From contig CABVAS010000024.1 of NCBI GenBank assembly GCA_902496375.1, positions 1-12,944 on the forward strand: a stretch of 12,944 nt of DNA. Direction: 5' to 3'. A program made the translations under genes and the position numbers. The notes under the pieces were generated by a model, which saw only the letters and a list, made by a program, of their open reading frames with translations, made no database searches and was not told the DNA's origin. Every line of letters starts with the position of its first letter. The first letter of the stretch is position 1. This document shows positions 1 to 6,623 of the stretch, one piece after another. The DNA comes from an uncultured Collinsella sp. (GTDB lineage: Bacteria > Actinomycetota > Coriobacteriia > Coriobacteriales > Coriobacteriaceae).

Positions 1-651
1 CTGGCGCACGCTTGGGGTGCCGAGGTGGGCCGCACACTGCTGGGCGCACGTGCCGATGACGTCGCCTGCCGTGCCCGTGCCCGTGCAGCCGCCGGGTCCG
101 ATGCCCGCATGAACGGCTGCGCGCTGCCGGTCGCCATTGTGTGCGGCTCGGGCAATCAGGGCATTACTTGCGCGCTGCCTGTTATGGAGTATGCCGAGTA
201 CCTGCGCTGCGACCATGAACGCCTGGTTCGTGCCGTGATGCTGTCCGATCTGATTGCCGTGCATATCAAGAGCTATATTGGTGCGCTCTCGGCGTTTTGT
301 GGCGCTATTTGCGCTGCGTGCGGCGCCGGTGCTGCGATTACCTGGCTGTGCGGTGGCACGCACGAGCAGATTGGTGCGACGGTCTCGAACACGCTCGGTA
401 ACGTTGGCGGCATCGTGTGCGATGGCGCCAAGGCAAGCTGTGCCGCCAAGATTTCCGCCGCCGTCGATGCAGCGATTCTGGGCCACGATATGGCCATGCA
501 GGGCCGCGGTTTCCGCGCTGGCGAGGGCTTGATTCAGGATACGGTGGAGGAGACTATCGCCAGCATGGGCTACGTGGGCCGCGTGGGCATGAAGGATACC
601 GATGTCGAGATTCTCAACATTATGATCGGTAAAACCGTCGTCGACTGCTAG
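1..651 (+). CDS. UPF0597 / L-cysteine desulfidase-like protein, C-terminal half (5' end outside window)
   Basis: The frame is open from base 1, so the gene starts upstream. 216 residues remain of a family that is usually about 430 long. Seen: GSGNQG followed by ITCALPV, a Cys/Gly-rich segment (CGAICAACGAG), the signature GNVGGIVCDGAKASC with regularly placed cysteines, and an ending of the type GMKDTDVEILNIMIGK. These match the UPF0597 (YhaM/CyuA) family, related to the serine dehydratase alpha chain. Known for the family: some members are oxygen-sensitive [4Fe-4S] enzymes that break L-cysteine into pyruvate, ammonia and sulfide. The retained cysteines fit cluster binding, but the N-terminal active-site region cannot be seen. 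It is followed by a terminator, so it ends its transcription unit. The family call is firm; cysteine rather than another amino acid as substrate is inference. Confidence 0.85.
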   Translation: MAHAWGAEVGRTLLGARADDVACRARARAAAGSDARMNGCALPVAIVCGSGNQGITCALPVMEYAEYLRCDHERLVRAVMLSDLIAVHIKSYIGALSAFCGAICAACGAGAAITWLCGGTHEQIGATVSNTLGNVGGIVCDGAKASCAAKISAAVDAAILGHDMAMQGRGFRAGEGLIQDTVEETIASMGYVGRVGMKDTDVEILNIMIGKTVVDC

Positions 652-695
652 GGGCTCTGAGACACTGCATTTTGCTGTTGAAGCTGTCGCGCTTG

Positions 696-731
696 AAAGC
701 ACCTGCCTGCATAGTGGGCAGGTGCTTTTTC
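696..731 (+). terminator. Rho-independent terminator after the UPF0597 gene
   Basis: A 10-bp perfect stem (AGCACCTGCC at 698-707 with GGCAGGTGCT at 717-726) is extended by two A-T pairs and has a 9-nt loop. It runs straight into a T-rich tail (TTTTTCTTT). It lies 45 bases after the stop codon. Confidence 0.88.
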
Positions 732-852
732 TTTGCCGGTGAATGGTTGATATTTGGCGGTAAACGGTAGTTGAAATCAAGGAGAGTCATAGAGTTTCAA
801 CAAGTGTCAGGTGTATTCATCAACTAAAGTGCAGGTAAAAGCTGGTTCACTC

Positions 853-912
853 ATCAATAACTATGAAAATGCATGAATACTAATGAGAAATAATGATTGC
901 GAATGAGAAATA
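853..912 (+). promoter_or_regulatory. Phased ATGA array, probable multi-site operator
   Basis: ATGA occurs at 863, 873, 883, 893 and 903, each exactly one helical turn from the next, with a degenerate ATCA at 853. Two of the units share the longer word AATGAGAAATA (882-892 and 902-912), 20 bp apart. The array overlaps the candidate promoter. Tandem direct repeats are known targets of some DeoR-family repressors, and a DeoR-family gene lies 2.5 kb downstream. The link to that protein is inference. Confidence 0.55.
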
Positions 913-925
913 GTTGCAATAGACT
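897..925 (+). promoter_or_regulatory. Candidate sigma70-type promoter of the isomerase-PTS operon
   Basis: TTGCGA (897-902) and TAGACT (920-925) are separated by exactly 17 bases, each matching the consensus at four of six positions. The start of transcription would be near 932, giving a leader of about 80 nt. The last ATGA unit (903) lies in the spacer and the one before it (893) just upstream of the -35 box, so a protein bound to the array would cover the promoter. Confidence 0.5.
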
Positions 926-1013
926 GTAGTTGCGGAAGAGGCGCCTGTCCAAATGCGCGCAACGGTCGGGGCTTCCCGCTTGAACGTTTCCTTACAGGAA
1001 AGGCAGCTCAGCG

Positions 1014-1952
1014 ATGAAATTCGCAACCCGTATCAACTCTTACTACCGAACCGGTGAGAAGAACATCGACCACGTCTTCGATCAATTCCAGCGTGTCGGC
1101 CTCACCCATGTGGACCTTAACTACCCCGAGCATGTGGCAGGCATCCCCGCCGAAGAGATGAAGGCCAAGCTCGACGCGCACGATCTCAAGCTCAACGGCA
1201 CGGCCCTTCGCTTTCGCAGCGACTTCATCAATGGTGACCTGGGCAACCAGGATCCCGCGCTCGCTGGGGAGGCGCTTAAGCTCTGCTATGAGGCCTGCGA
1301 CTACTGTCGCGCCTGCGGCGGCGATACCGTGACAATCTGGCTCGGTCACGATGGCTTTGACTACAGCTTCCAGATCGACTACACCCGCGTGTTTGACAAC
1401 CTCGTTAAGGCGTTCCAGGCGGTCTGCGACTATGCACCCGACCTGCATATCTCCATCGAGTACAAGCCCTATGAGGAGCGCAGCTACGCCTATATCGATA
1501 CGATGGGCCTCACCGGCATGATCCTCAACGCGGTGGACCGCGAGAATTTGGGTGTCACGCTCGATTACTGTCATATGCTCATGAAGCACGAGAACCCCGC
1601 GATGGCTACCGATATCTTCGGCCGCGCCGGCAACCTCTACGGCATTCACCTCAACGATGGTTACGGCGTGATGGACGACGGGCTCATGATCGGCATGGCT
1701 ACGCCTGTCAAGACGCTCGAAATGCTTTTCTACCTCAAGAAATACGCCTTTGATCACGCTATCTACTTTGACACGTTCCCGATTATCGAGGACGCGGAAG
1801 GGGAGTGCGCTCATAACCTCGCTATGATGAAGCTTATGAATGACGCCCTGGAAAGCGTGGGCCATGAAAAAATCCAGTCCGTGATCGACGCAAACGATGC
1901 GCTCGCAGCGGCCGCGCTCGTGCGCGAGCTCTTCTGCGCGATGGGGAGGTAA
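1014..1952 (+). CDS. Xylose-isomerase-like TIM-barrel sugar (phosphate) isomerase/epimerase
   Basis: 312 residues of the AP-endonuclease-2/xylose-isomerase-like TIM-barrel superfamily (sugar phosphate isomerases/epimerases). Candidate metal and catalytic residues, by resemblance to xylose isomerase: E149 and K151 in IEYKP, D184 and H187 in LDYCH, H212 in GIHLND, D221 in MDDG and D253 in FDTFP. WLGHDGFDYSFQ (109-120) resembles the substrate-side loop of aldose isomerases. Start: ATG with AGGAAAGG ten bases upstream. The stop lies only 7 bases before the PTS permease start, so the two form an operon and are probably translationally coupled. The enzyme likely acts on the sugar, or its 6-phosphate, brought in by that permease. 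The specific substrate cannot be read from the sequence. It is not a classical XylA, RhaA or AlsE. No signal peptide is seen, so it is probably cytoplasmic. Confidence 0.85.
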   Translation: MKFATRINSYYRTGEKNIDHVFDQFQRVGLTHVDLNYPEHVAGIPAEEMKAKLDAHDLKLNGTALRFRSDFINGDLGNQDPALAGEALKLCYEACDYCRACGGDTVTIWLGHDGFDYSFQIDYTRVFDNLVKAFQAVCDYAPDLHISIEYKPYEERSYAYIDTMGLTGMILNAVDRENLGVTLDYCHMLMKHENPAMATDIFGRAGNLYGIHLNDGYGVMDDGLMIGMATPVKTLEMLFYLKKYAFDHAIYFDTFPIIEDAEGECAHNLAMMKLMNDALESVGHEKIQSVIDANDALAAAALVRELFCAMGR

Positions 1953-1959
1953 TCATTAT

Positions 1960-3333
1960 ATGAAACGCGATTGGGAAGCTACTGCCAAGGGCATTCTTGC
2001 CGCCGTGGGCGGCCCCGAGAATATCTCGGGCATGACACACTGCGCCACCCGTCTCCGCCTGAACCTGCGCGACGATTCCAAGTGCGACGACGCGGCCGTC
2101 AAGGAGGTTGACGGCGTGGTCAACACCGTCAACTCTGCCGGCCAGTACCAGGTGCTGATCGGCACCGAGGTGCCCAAGCTCTACGAGAAGTTCGAGCCGC
2201 TCGTCAAGGGTTCGGGCGCCGAGGTCTCCACAAGCGCCTCCTCTGACGAGGGCATCGTCTCTAAGATCTTCTCCGCCATCTCGGGCGTCTTTGCTCCGCT
2301 GCTGCCCGCCATGGCCGGCTCCGGTATCCTCCGCGGTCTGCTGATCCTTGCGGTTCAGCTTGGCCTTATCACCGAGGGCACGGGCACCTACACCATCCTC
2401 TACACCCTCTCGATGAGCGTGTTCTACTTCCTGCCGGTGCTTCTGGGCTTCTCATCGGGCAAACGCTTTGGTGCGAGCCCGTATCTGTCGGCCCTGATCT
2501 GCGCCTGTTTGCTCTATCCCGACTTTATCGGCTTGATGGGCGATGCGGGCAACGGCGCCATGAGCGAGTTCTTCGGCATTCCCGTGGTGCTTATGAGCTA
2601 CAACTCCACCGTTATCCCGGCCATCATCGCCATCTGGGTTTACTCGTTCCTCTATAAGTTCCTGGATGAGCATGTGCCCGAGACCCTTAAGCTCGTCGTG
2701 CTCCCCGCGGTCTCGCTGATCATCATGGTCCCCGCCACCATGCTCGTGATCGGTCCCTTGGGCGTCTATGCCGGCGAGGGTATTGCCTTCGTGGTCAACT
2801 GGCTCATCGCCCGCTCCAACGTGCTTGCTGGCATCCTGGTGGGCGGCGGCTGGTCCGTGCTCGTCTCGATGGGTATTCACTGGGCCGTTAACCCCATCAT
2901 GATTAACAATATTGCCTCCAACGGTTTCGACTACATTTGCCCGGCCACCTTTGCCTGCAACTTTGCCGTTATCGGTTGCGCCCTCGGCGTCTTCCTCAAG
3001 GCCCGCGACCAGAAGCTTAAGAGCTTTGCCATGACCGGCGCCGTGACCATCTGCCTCTCTGCCATCATCGAGCCCACGCTCTTTGGTATGCTCGTCAAGA
3101 ACAAGAAGCTCTTCCTGGCTCAGATCATCGGCGGCGCCTGCGGCGGTGCGTTCCTCGGCCTCTTCAAGGTCGTCACCACTGCCTTTGTCTTTGGCTCCGT
3201 CACCACGTTCCCGGCCTTCGTCTCCTCCGACCCGATGAACTTCGCCTTCGCCATGATCGGCATGGCTATTTCGGCTGTTGTTGCCGGCGTGCTCGGCTAC
3301 ATCTTTACTGGTAAGGACGATCAGCTCGCCTAA
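1960..3333 (+). CDS. PTS permease EIIBC, glucose/beta-glucoside superfamily, no EIIA domain
   Basis: 457 residues. The frame stays open upstream, but ATG at 1960 is chosen because GGGGAGG lies just before it and the EIIB domain begins there. EIIB spans about 5-80 with the phosphorylated cysteine C28 in MTHCATRLR. After a linker, EIIC spans about 100-452 with many hydrophobic helices, GSGILRGLL, a YFLPVLLGFSSGKRFG segment, the conserved GIHW (H307) and AIIEPTLFG (E371) motifs. Family knowledge: it imports a sugar across the inner membrane while phosphorylating it. There is no C-terminal EIIA, so the phosphate must come from a separate EIIA-Glc-type protein, as with MurP or TreB. The tandem with a TIM-barrel isomerase and the absence of a phospho-glycosidase make the usual beta-glucoside role doubtful. 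The substrate is unknown. Confidence 0.92.
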   Translation: MKRDWEATAKGILAAVGGPENISGMTHCATRLRLNLRDDSKCDDAAVKEVDGVVNTVNSAGQYQVLIGTEVPKLYEKFEPLVKGSGAEVSTSASSDEGIVSKIFSAISGVFAPLLPAMAGSGILRGLLILAVQLGLITEGTGTYTILYTLSMSVFYFLPVLLGFSSGKRFGASPYLSALICACLLYPDFIGLMGDAGNGAMSEFFGIPVVLMSYNSTVIPAIIAIWVYSFLYKFLDEHVPETLKLVVLPAVSLIIMVPATMLVIGPLGVYAGEGIAFVVNWLIARSNVLAGILVGGGWSVLVSMGIHWAVNPIMINNIASNGFDYICPATFACNFAVIGCALGVFLKARDQKLKSFAMTGAVTICLSAIIEPTLFGMLVKNKKLFLAQIIGGACGGAFLGLFKVVTTAFVFGSVTTFPAFVSSDPMNFAFAMIGMAISAVVAGVLGYIFTGKDDQLA

Positions 3334-3389
3334 TCTCGCTTTGAGACCCTGCGTCATGAGCTCAAGGCCAAGACCGACCTCCATCTGAT

Positions 3390-3428
3390 AAAGGGTCGCT
3401 GCTTATATGGCAGCGACCCTTTTTGCTT
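3390..3428 (+). terminator. Rho-independent terminator of the isomerase-PTS operon
   Basis: A perfect 13-bp stem (AAAGGGTCGCTGC at 3390-3402 with its complement at 3410-3422) has a 7-nt loop and is followed by a T-rich tail made of TTTTGC repeats. It separates the operon from the DeoR gene, which therefore needs its own promoter. Confidence 0.92.
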
Positions 3429-3464
3429 TTGCTTTTGCTTGGCTTAATTAGGTTAAACTTTGAA
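3429..3464 (+). promoter_or_regulatory. Weak candidate promoter of the DeoR gene
   Basis: Possible -35 TTGCTT (3429-3434, one of three copies in a 6-bp repeat) and -10 TTAAAC (3453-3458), spacing 18. Both boxes are poor. The region must hold a promoter because a strong terminator lies directly upstream. Confidence 0.3.
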
Positions 3465-3489
3465 AATAGATGAAAAGGAAGGAACGCCG

Positions 3490-4227
3490 ATGATTCCGTA
3501 TGAGCGCCATGAACTGATTCTTAACAAGCTTAGGGAGGCCGACCTGCTCAAGATCGACGAGCTCGCGGCCTTTATGCCCGACGTGTCGATGTCTACGCTG
3601 CGCCGCGACCTCAAGGAGCTCGAGAAGCGGGGGAGCATCGAGTATCTGACCGGCGGTGCGGTCAAGCTGCATTCTGCGGCTCACGAGGCGAGTGTCTTTG
3701 AAAAGGGCGCGCAGCGGAGTAGCGAGAAAGACCTGATCGCGCGCCGCGCGGCGGCGGAGGTCGAGGACGGCGAGACAGTCTATGTCGATTCTGGTACCAC
3801 TGCGACGGCCCTCCTGGGCATACTCGTCGATAAGCCGGTAACCATCTACACCACCAATGGCTATGCATGTCGCTTTACGGGCGAGCTCGCGGCCAAGGTG
3901 GTGGTTATTGGCGGCGACTTCAATCCCGTCACCTGCTCACTGACCGGGCCAATGGTGGAGAACACGTTGCGTGAGCTGTATTTTGACCGGGCGTTTATAG
4001 GCGTCAACGCGGTGGACGAGGACCGCGGCATCATGACGCCGGGTTATCCCGAGGCCATCAAAAAACGCATCGTGATGCAGAACGCCCAGACGAGTTACGT
4101 GCTCGCCGATAGTTCCAAGTTCCACGTGTTTTCAAATGTAAAGGTGCGCGATTTGGAGGGCTTTACTGTCATCTCCGACAAGCGCGACGCTAAAATCGGT
4201 GAGCGCATCAAAATGATCACGGCCTAA
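3490..4227 (+). CDS. DeoR/GlpR-family transcriptional regulator
   Basis: 245 residues, the usual size for DeoR repressors (about 250). N-terminal helix-turn-helix at about 1-57: YERHELILNKL, then the recognition segment MSTLRRDLKELEKRG and the wing LTGGAV. The C-terminal sugar-phosphate sensing domain (about 75-235) has the phosphate-binding loop DSGTTA (100-105), TTNG (121-124), GGDFNP (141-146) and the ADSSKF motif with K210. The ATG at 3490 is preferred over a TTG at 3460 because AAGGAAGGA sits 6-8 bases upstream and the family begins with this sequence. Family members sense a sugar phosphate and usually repress a neighbouring sugar operon. Here that would be the isomerase-PTS pair upstream. 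The phased WTGA words over its own start region would fit autoregulation. Target and effector are inferred. Confidence 0.9.
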   Translation: MIPYERHELILNKLREADLLKIDELAAFMPDVSMSTLRRDLKELEKRGSIEYLTGGAVKLHSAAHEASVFEKGAQRSSEKDLIARRAAAEVEDGETVYVDSGTTATALLGILVDKPVTIYTTNGYACRFTGELAAKVVVIGGDFNPVTCSLTGPMVENTLRELYFDRAFIGVNAVDEDRGIMTPGYPEAIKKRIVMQNAQTSYVLADSSKFHVFSNVKVRDLEGFTVISDKRDAKIGERIKMITA

Positions 4228-4278
4228 GACACCGCGCCGTCGCATCTTGCCCTCAAGCCGTTGCCCACGTAACGAAGC

Positions 4279-4309
4279 ATGGGACAAACGTACCTGACGT
4301 TTGCCCCAT
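4279..4309. terminator. Hairpin between convergent genes, possible bidirectional terminator
   Basis: ATGGGACAAACGT (4279-4291) pairs with ACGTTTGCCCCAT (4297-4309) with one mismatch and a 5-nt loop. It lies midway between the stop of the DeoR gene and the stop of the convergent HAD gene. There is no proper T-run on either side, so termination efficiency is uncertain. Confidence 0.45.
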
Positions 4310-4323
4310 TCCGGATTTGGAGA

Positions 4324-5082
4324 CTAGCTTAGTGCATCGGCTATTTGGTGTTCGTAGAAGGCTTCTACTACGGCGTTAAAGTCGCGGGCGAAGTCTTCCA
4401 TCGTTCCGCACCAGGTGGCTCGGCTGGGCTTGCCTTGGCCCACATAGGCAGTCTGAATGCCGCAGGCGGGGCTGGGGAAGTCGCGCTTGGGGTCGTTGCC
4501 TACCATAAGGACCTCGTGCGGCTCGAGCCCCATCACCTGAAGCTGCTCTAGATAGTAGGTGGCATCGGGCTTGCAGCGGGTGGTGTTTCCCATGTGCGTG
4601 ACGAGCTCAAAGGGGGCGTCGGTCAGATCGCCCCAACCCATGCGGCACTCGATGGCCCCCTGCGGAAAGCTGGGGTTGGTGAAGAGCGCGCAGCGCAGTC
4701 CTGCATCCTGTACGGCCTGAAGTGCGGCGTGTGCGCCGGGCATGGCGTGGGCGTTGATGACATCGTCGTTCTTGTACGGAAGAACTTCGCGGTCGTAGTA
4801 GGTAAACGCCTCGTAGATAAGTGGGTCCGAGAGGCAAATGCCGCACCGGCGCTCAACCTCTTCTTGGTAGAACTCAAGATTGGTGCGATTATCCGTGCCG
4901 CTTCGGCGATTGGCGTTGAGGTCGACCAAGATGGTGCCGAGTCGTGCCATCGTGCCGCCGTGACTGCGGCGACCGATATCCGCGAGCATCGACGAGACAT
5001 CCTTAAAATAGCGAAGGATGAACGCGTTGAGGTTGATGCTAAGAAGCGTTTCGTCCATATCGAAAACGACTGCTTTGAGCAC
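4324..5082 (-). CDS. HAD-superfamily hydrolase (probable phosphatase)
   Basis: 252 residues with all four HAD motifs: nucleophile D8 and acid D10 in FDMDETL, motif II T135 in LFTNPS, motif III K171 in RCKPD, and motif IV GNDPKRD with D197 and D201. The cap lies between motifs I and II (about 15-110), which makes it a C1-type cap. Such enzymes hydrolyse phosphate esters in the cytoplasm via an aspartyl-phosphate. Many are promiscuous nucleotide or sugar phosphatases, and no specific substrate can be assigned. Start: GTG (reverse strand, at 5082) preceded by GAGAAAGGTG at a good distance. It runs toward the DeoR gene and away from rpsA, as a single-gene unit. Confidence 0.85.
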   Translation of the reverse strand: MLKAVVFDMDETLLSINLNAFILRYFKDVSSMLADIGRRSHGGTMARLGTILVDLNANRRSGTDNRTNLEFYQEEVERRCGICLSDPLIYEAFTYYDREVLPYKNDDVINAHAMPGAHAALQAVQDAGLRCALFTNPSFPQGAIECRMGWGDLTDAPFELVTHMGNTTRCKPDATYYLEQLQVMGLEPHEVLMVGNDPKRDFPSPACGIQTAYVGQGKPSRATWCGTMEDFARDFNAVVEAFYEHQIADALS

Positions 5083-5398
5083 GCGGGCACCTTTCTCGAT
5101 AAATCGTTCCAGAATCGTTGGCTCCGGATACTTTACCTCAAAGGCGTATGGGCAAACTGCTTATCGTCAAGTTGTGGAGACGGCTGTCCATAAGATTACG
5201 AAAAAGTCTCCACACGAGTAAAAAAACGCAGTTCACGCTTGAAATCGAACTCATTTCCCCGTAACCTATACGAACGTGATTGCATAAGCGTCACATTAGT
5301 ATCTGTCGGCTCCCGAGTGTTCCTAAACGTTGTGTGCTTGTCGCACCCTTCTGTAGGTCCTAGCAATCGGGGCCCCGTAGTTCGAAAGGGGTCCACCT
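5083..5398. other. Divergent intergenic region between the HAD gene and rpsA
   Basis: 316 bases without a credible gene. It contains a perfect 9-bp inverted repeat (TGTGGAGAC at 5173-5181 and GTCTCCACA at 5206-5214, 24-base gap), an A-run at 5220-5226, a candidate rpsA promoter at 5239-5267 and then about 125 nt of probable rpsA leader. A possible ribosome-binding-site-masking hairpin lies at the end of that leader. No clear promoter for the HAD gene could be fixed. Confidence 0.6.
5239..5267 (+). promoter_or_regulatory. Candidate rpsA promoter
   Basis: TTGAAA (5239-5244), 17-base spacer, TAACCT (5262-5267). The -35 box is good, the -10 box matches only at the key TA...T positions. Transcription would start near 5274 and leave a long leader of about 125 nt, fitting an autoregulated ribosomal protein gene. 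Confidence 0.4.
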
Positions 5399-6565
5399 TT
5401 GAGTGAGATTCAGAACTCGTCCATTTTCTCTCTTGACGATGTCAATGAGGAGGAGATGAACAACCTCATCGACGGTACGATTACCGACTTTGATGAGGGC
5501 GATCTCGTTAACGGCACTGTCGTTAAGATCGAGCATGACGAGGTGCTCGTTGACATCGGATTCAAGTCCGAGGGCGTTATCCCGGTCCGCGAGCTGTCCA
5601 TCCGCAAGGACGCTAACCCTGCAGACATCGTTGCACTCGGTGATCCCATCGAGGCTCTGGTTCTCCAGAAGGAGGACAAGGACGGTCGTCTGGTCCTGTC
5701 CAAGAAGCGTGCCGAGTACGAGCGTGCTTGGAACCGCATCGAGGAGAAGTTCAACTCCGGCGAGAACGTCGAGGGCGAGGTTATCGAGGTTGTCAAGGGC
5801 GGCCTGATCCTCGACATCGGCCTGCGTGGCTTCCTGCCCGCTTCCCTCGTCGACCTCCGTCGCGTCAAGGACCTCACCTCCTACATGGGCACTCGCATCG
5901 AGGCCCGCGTCATCGAGATGGACCGCAACCGCAACAACGTCGTCCTCTCCCGTCGCGTCGTGCTCGAGGAGTCCCGTAAGGCCGAGCGCTCCGAGATCCT
6001 GTCCAAGCTTAAGTCTGGCATGCGTCTCCAGGGCACCGTTTCCTCCATCGTCGACTTCGGCGCCTTCGTCGACCTCGGCGGTATCGACGGCCTCATCCAC
6101 ATCTCCGAGCTCTCCTGGAACCACGTCAACCATCCTTCCGAGGTTGTCAAGGTCGGCCAGGAGGTCGAGGTCGAGGTTCTCGACGTCGATCTCAACCGCG
6201 AGCGCATCTCCCTGGGTCTCAAGCAGACCACCGAGGATCCGTGGCGCGCACTGGTCAAGAAGTACCCCGTCGGCGCTATCGTCGAGGGCACTGTGACCAA
6301 GCTTGTCCCGTTCGGCGCTTTCGTCGACCTGGGCGAGGGCATCGAGGGCCTGGTGCACATCTCCGAGATGGCTAACAAGCACGTCGACCAGCCTTCTCAG
6401 GTCACCCACGTGGGCGACAAGGTTCAGGTCAAGGTCATGGAGATCGACCTCGACCGTCGTCGCATCTCCCTGTCCATGAAGTCTGCTGCTGAGACTCTGG
6501 GCGTCGAGATCGAGGTTACCCCGCTTCCTTCCGAGAAGAAGGACGAGGAGACCGACGCCGAGTAA
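5399..6565 (+). CDS. rpsA: 30S ribosomal protein S1
   Basis: 388 residues with four S1 (OB-fold) RNA-binding domains at about 34-103, 121-186, 206-275 and 292-361, followed by an acidic tail (KKDEETDAE). The last two domains are close copies of each other (GAFVDLG...GLIHISELS and GAFVDLG...GLVHISEM), as usual in S1. Four domains is the short Gram-positive/actinobacterial form, against six in enterobacteria. S1 binds mRNA leaders and helps recruit them to the 30S subunit. Start: TTG at 5399, with AAAGGGG eight bases upstream. No ATG or GTG lies in a better place. Codon use is strongly biased (CTC, GTC, ATC, AAG), as expected for high expression. The gene stands alone between its own promoter region and terminator. 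No coaE, often next to rpsA in actinobacteria, is seen. Confidence 0.95.
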   Translation: MSEIQNSSIFSLDDVNEEEMNNLIDGTITDFDEGDLVNGTVVKIEHDEVLVDIGFKSEGVIPVRELSIRKDANPADIVALGDPIEALVLQKEDKDGRLVLSKKRAEYERAWNRIEEKFNSGENVEGEVIEVVKGGLILDIGLRGFLPASLVDLRRVKDLTSYMGTRIEARVIEMDRNRNNVVLSRRVVLEESRKAERSEILSKLKSGMRLQGTVSSIVDFGAFVDLGGIDGLIHISELSWNHVNHPSEVVKVGQEVEVEVLDVDLNRERISLGLKQTTEDPWRALVKKYPVGAIVEGTVTKLVPFGAFVDLGEGIEGLVHISEMANKHVDQPSQVTHVGDKVQVKVMEIDLDRRRISLSMKSAAETLGVEIEVTPLPSEKKDEETDAE

Positions 6566-6589
6566 ATCGGTTTGACGATCACCTGTTTT

Positions 6590-6623
6590 AAGGGATCCGT
6601 CCGCAATGGACGGGTCCCTTTTT
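6590..6623 (+). terminator. Rho-independent terminator of rpsA
   Basis: AAGGGATCCGTCC (6590-6602) pairs with GGACGGGTCCCTT (6608-6620), 13 bp including one G-U wobble, with loop GCAAT, and runs into TTTTT. Confidence 0.9.

Larger units (their letters stand above)
652..1013. other. Intergenic regulatory region of the sugar operon
   Basis: A 362-base gap without a credible gene. The left part holds the terminator of the upstream gene. From about 760 to 930 the composition becomes AT-rich, unlike the flanking genes. This part contains an array of ATGA tetramers at 863, 873, 883, 893 and 903, plus TCAT copies in the other orientation at 787, 817 and 851, and a promoter at 897-925. From 932 to 1013 lies the untranslated leader of the isomerase gene, ending with AGGAAAGG ten bases before ATG. 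Confidence 0.7.

Noticed and set aside
813..880. 8-bp inverted repeat GTATTCAT/ATGAATAC as an operator dyad
   Set aside because: The arms are 52 bases apart, and the right arm is part of the phased ATGA array, which explains it better.
1008..1865. A 285-codon minus-strand frame over the isomerase gene
   Set aside because: Antisense shadow. The plus strand has the metal-site motifs, a ribosome-binding site and operon context.
2452..3384. A 310-codon minus-strand frame over the PTS permease
   Set aside because: It gives a G/H/E/D-rich product with no known motif. It is the antisense shadow of a membrane protein gene in GC-rich DNA.
4594..5193. A 199-codon plus-strand frame opposite the HAD gene
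   Set aside because: The minus-strand protein has all four HAD motifs. The plus-strand product has no motif and no ribosome-binding site.
5361..5398. tRNA-like T-arm (GTTCGAAAGG) before rpsA
   Set aside because: No acceptor stem, D-arm or anticodon arm can be formed around it.
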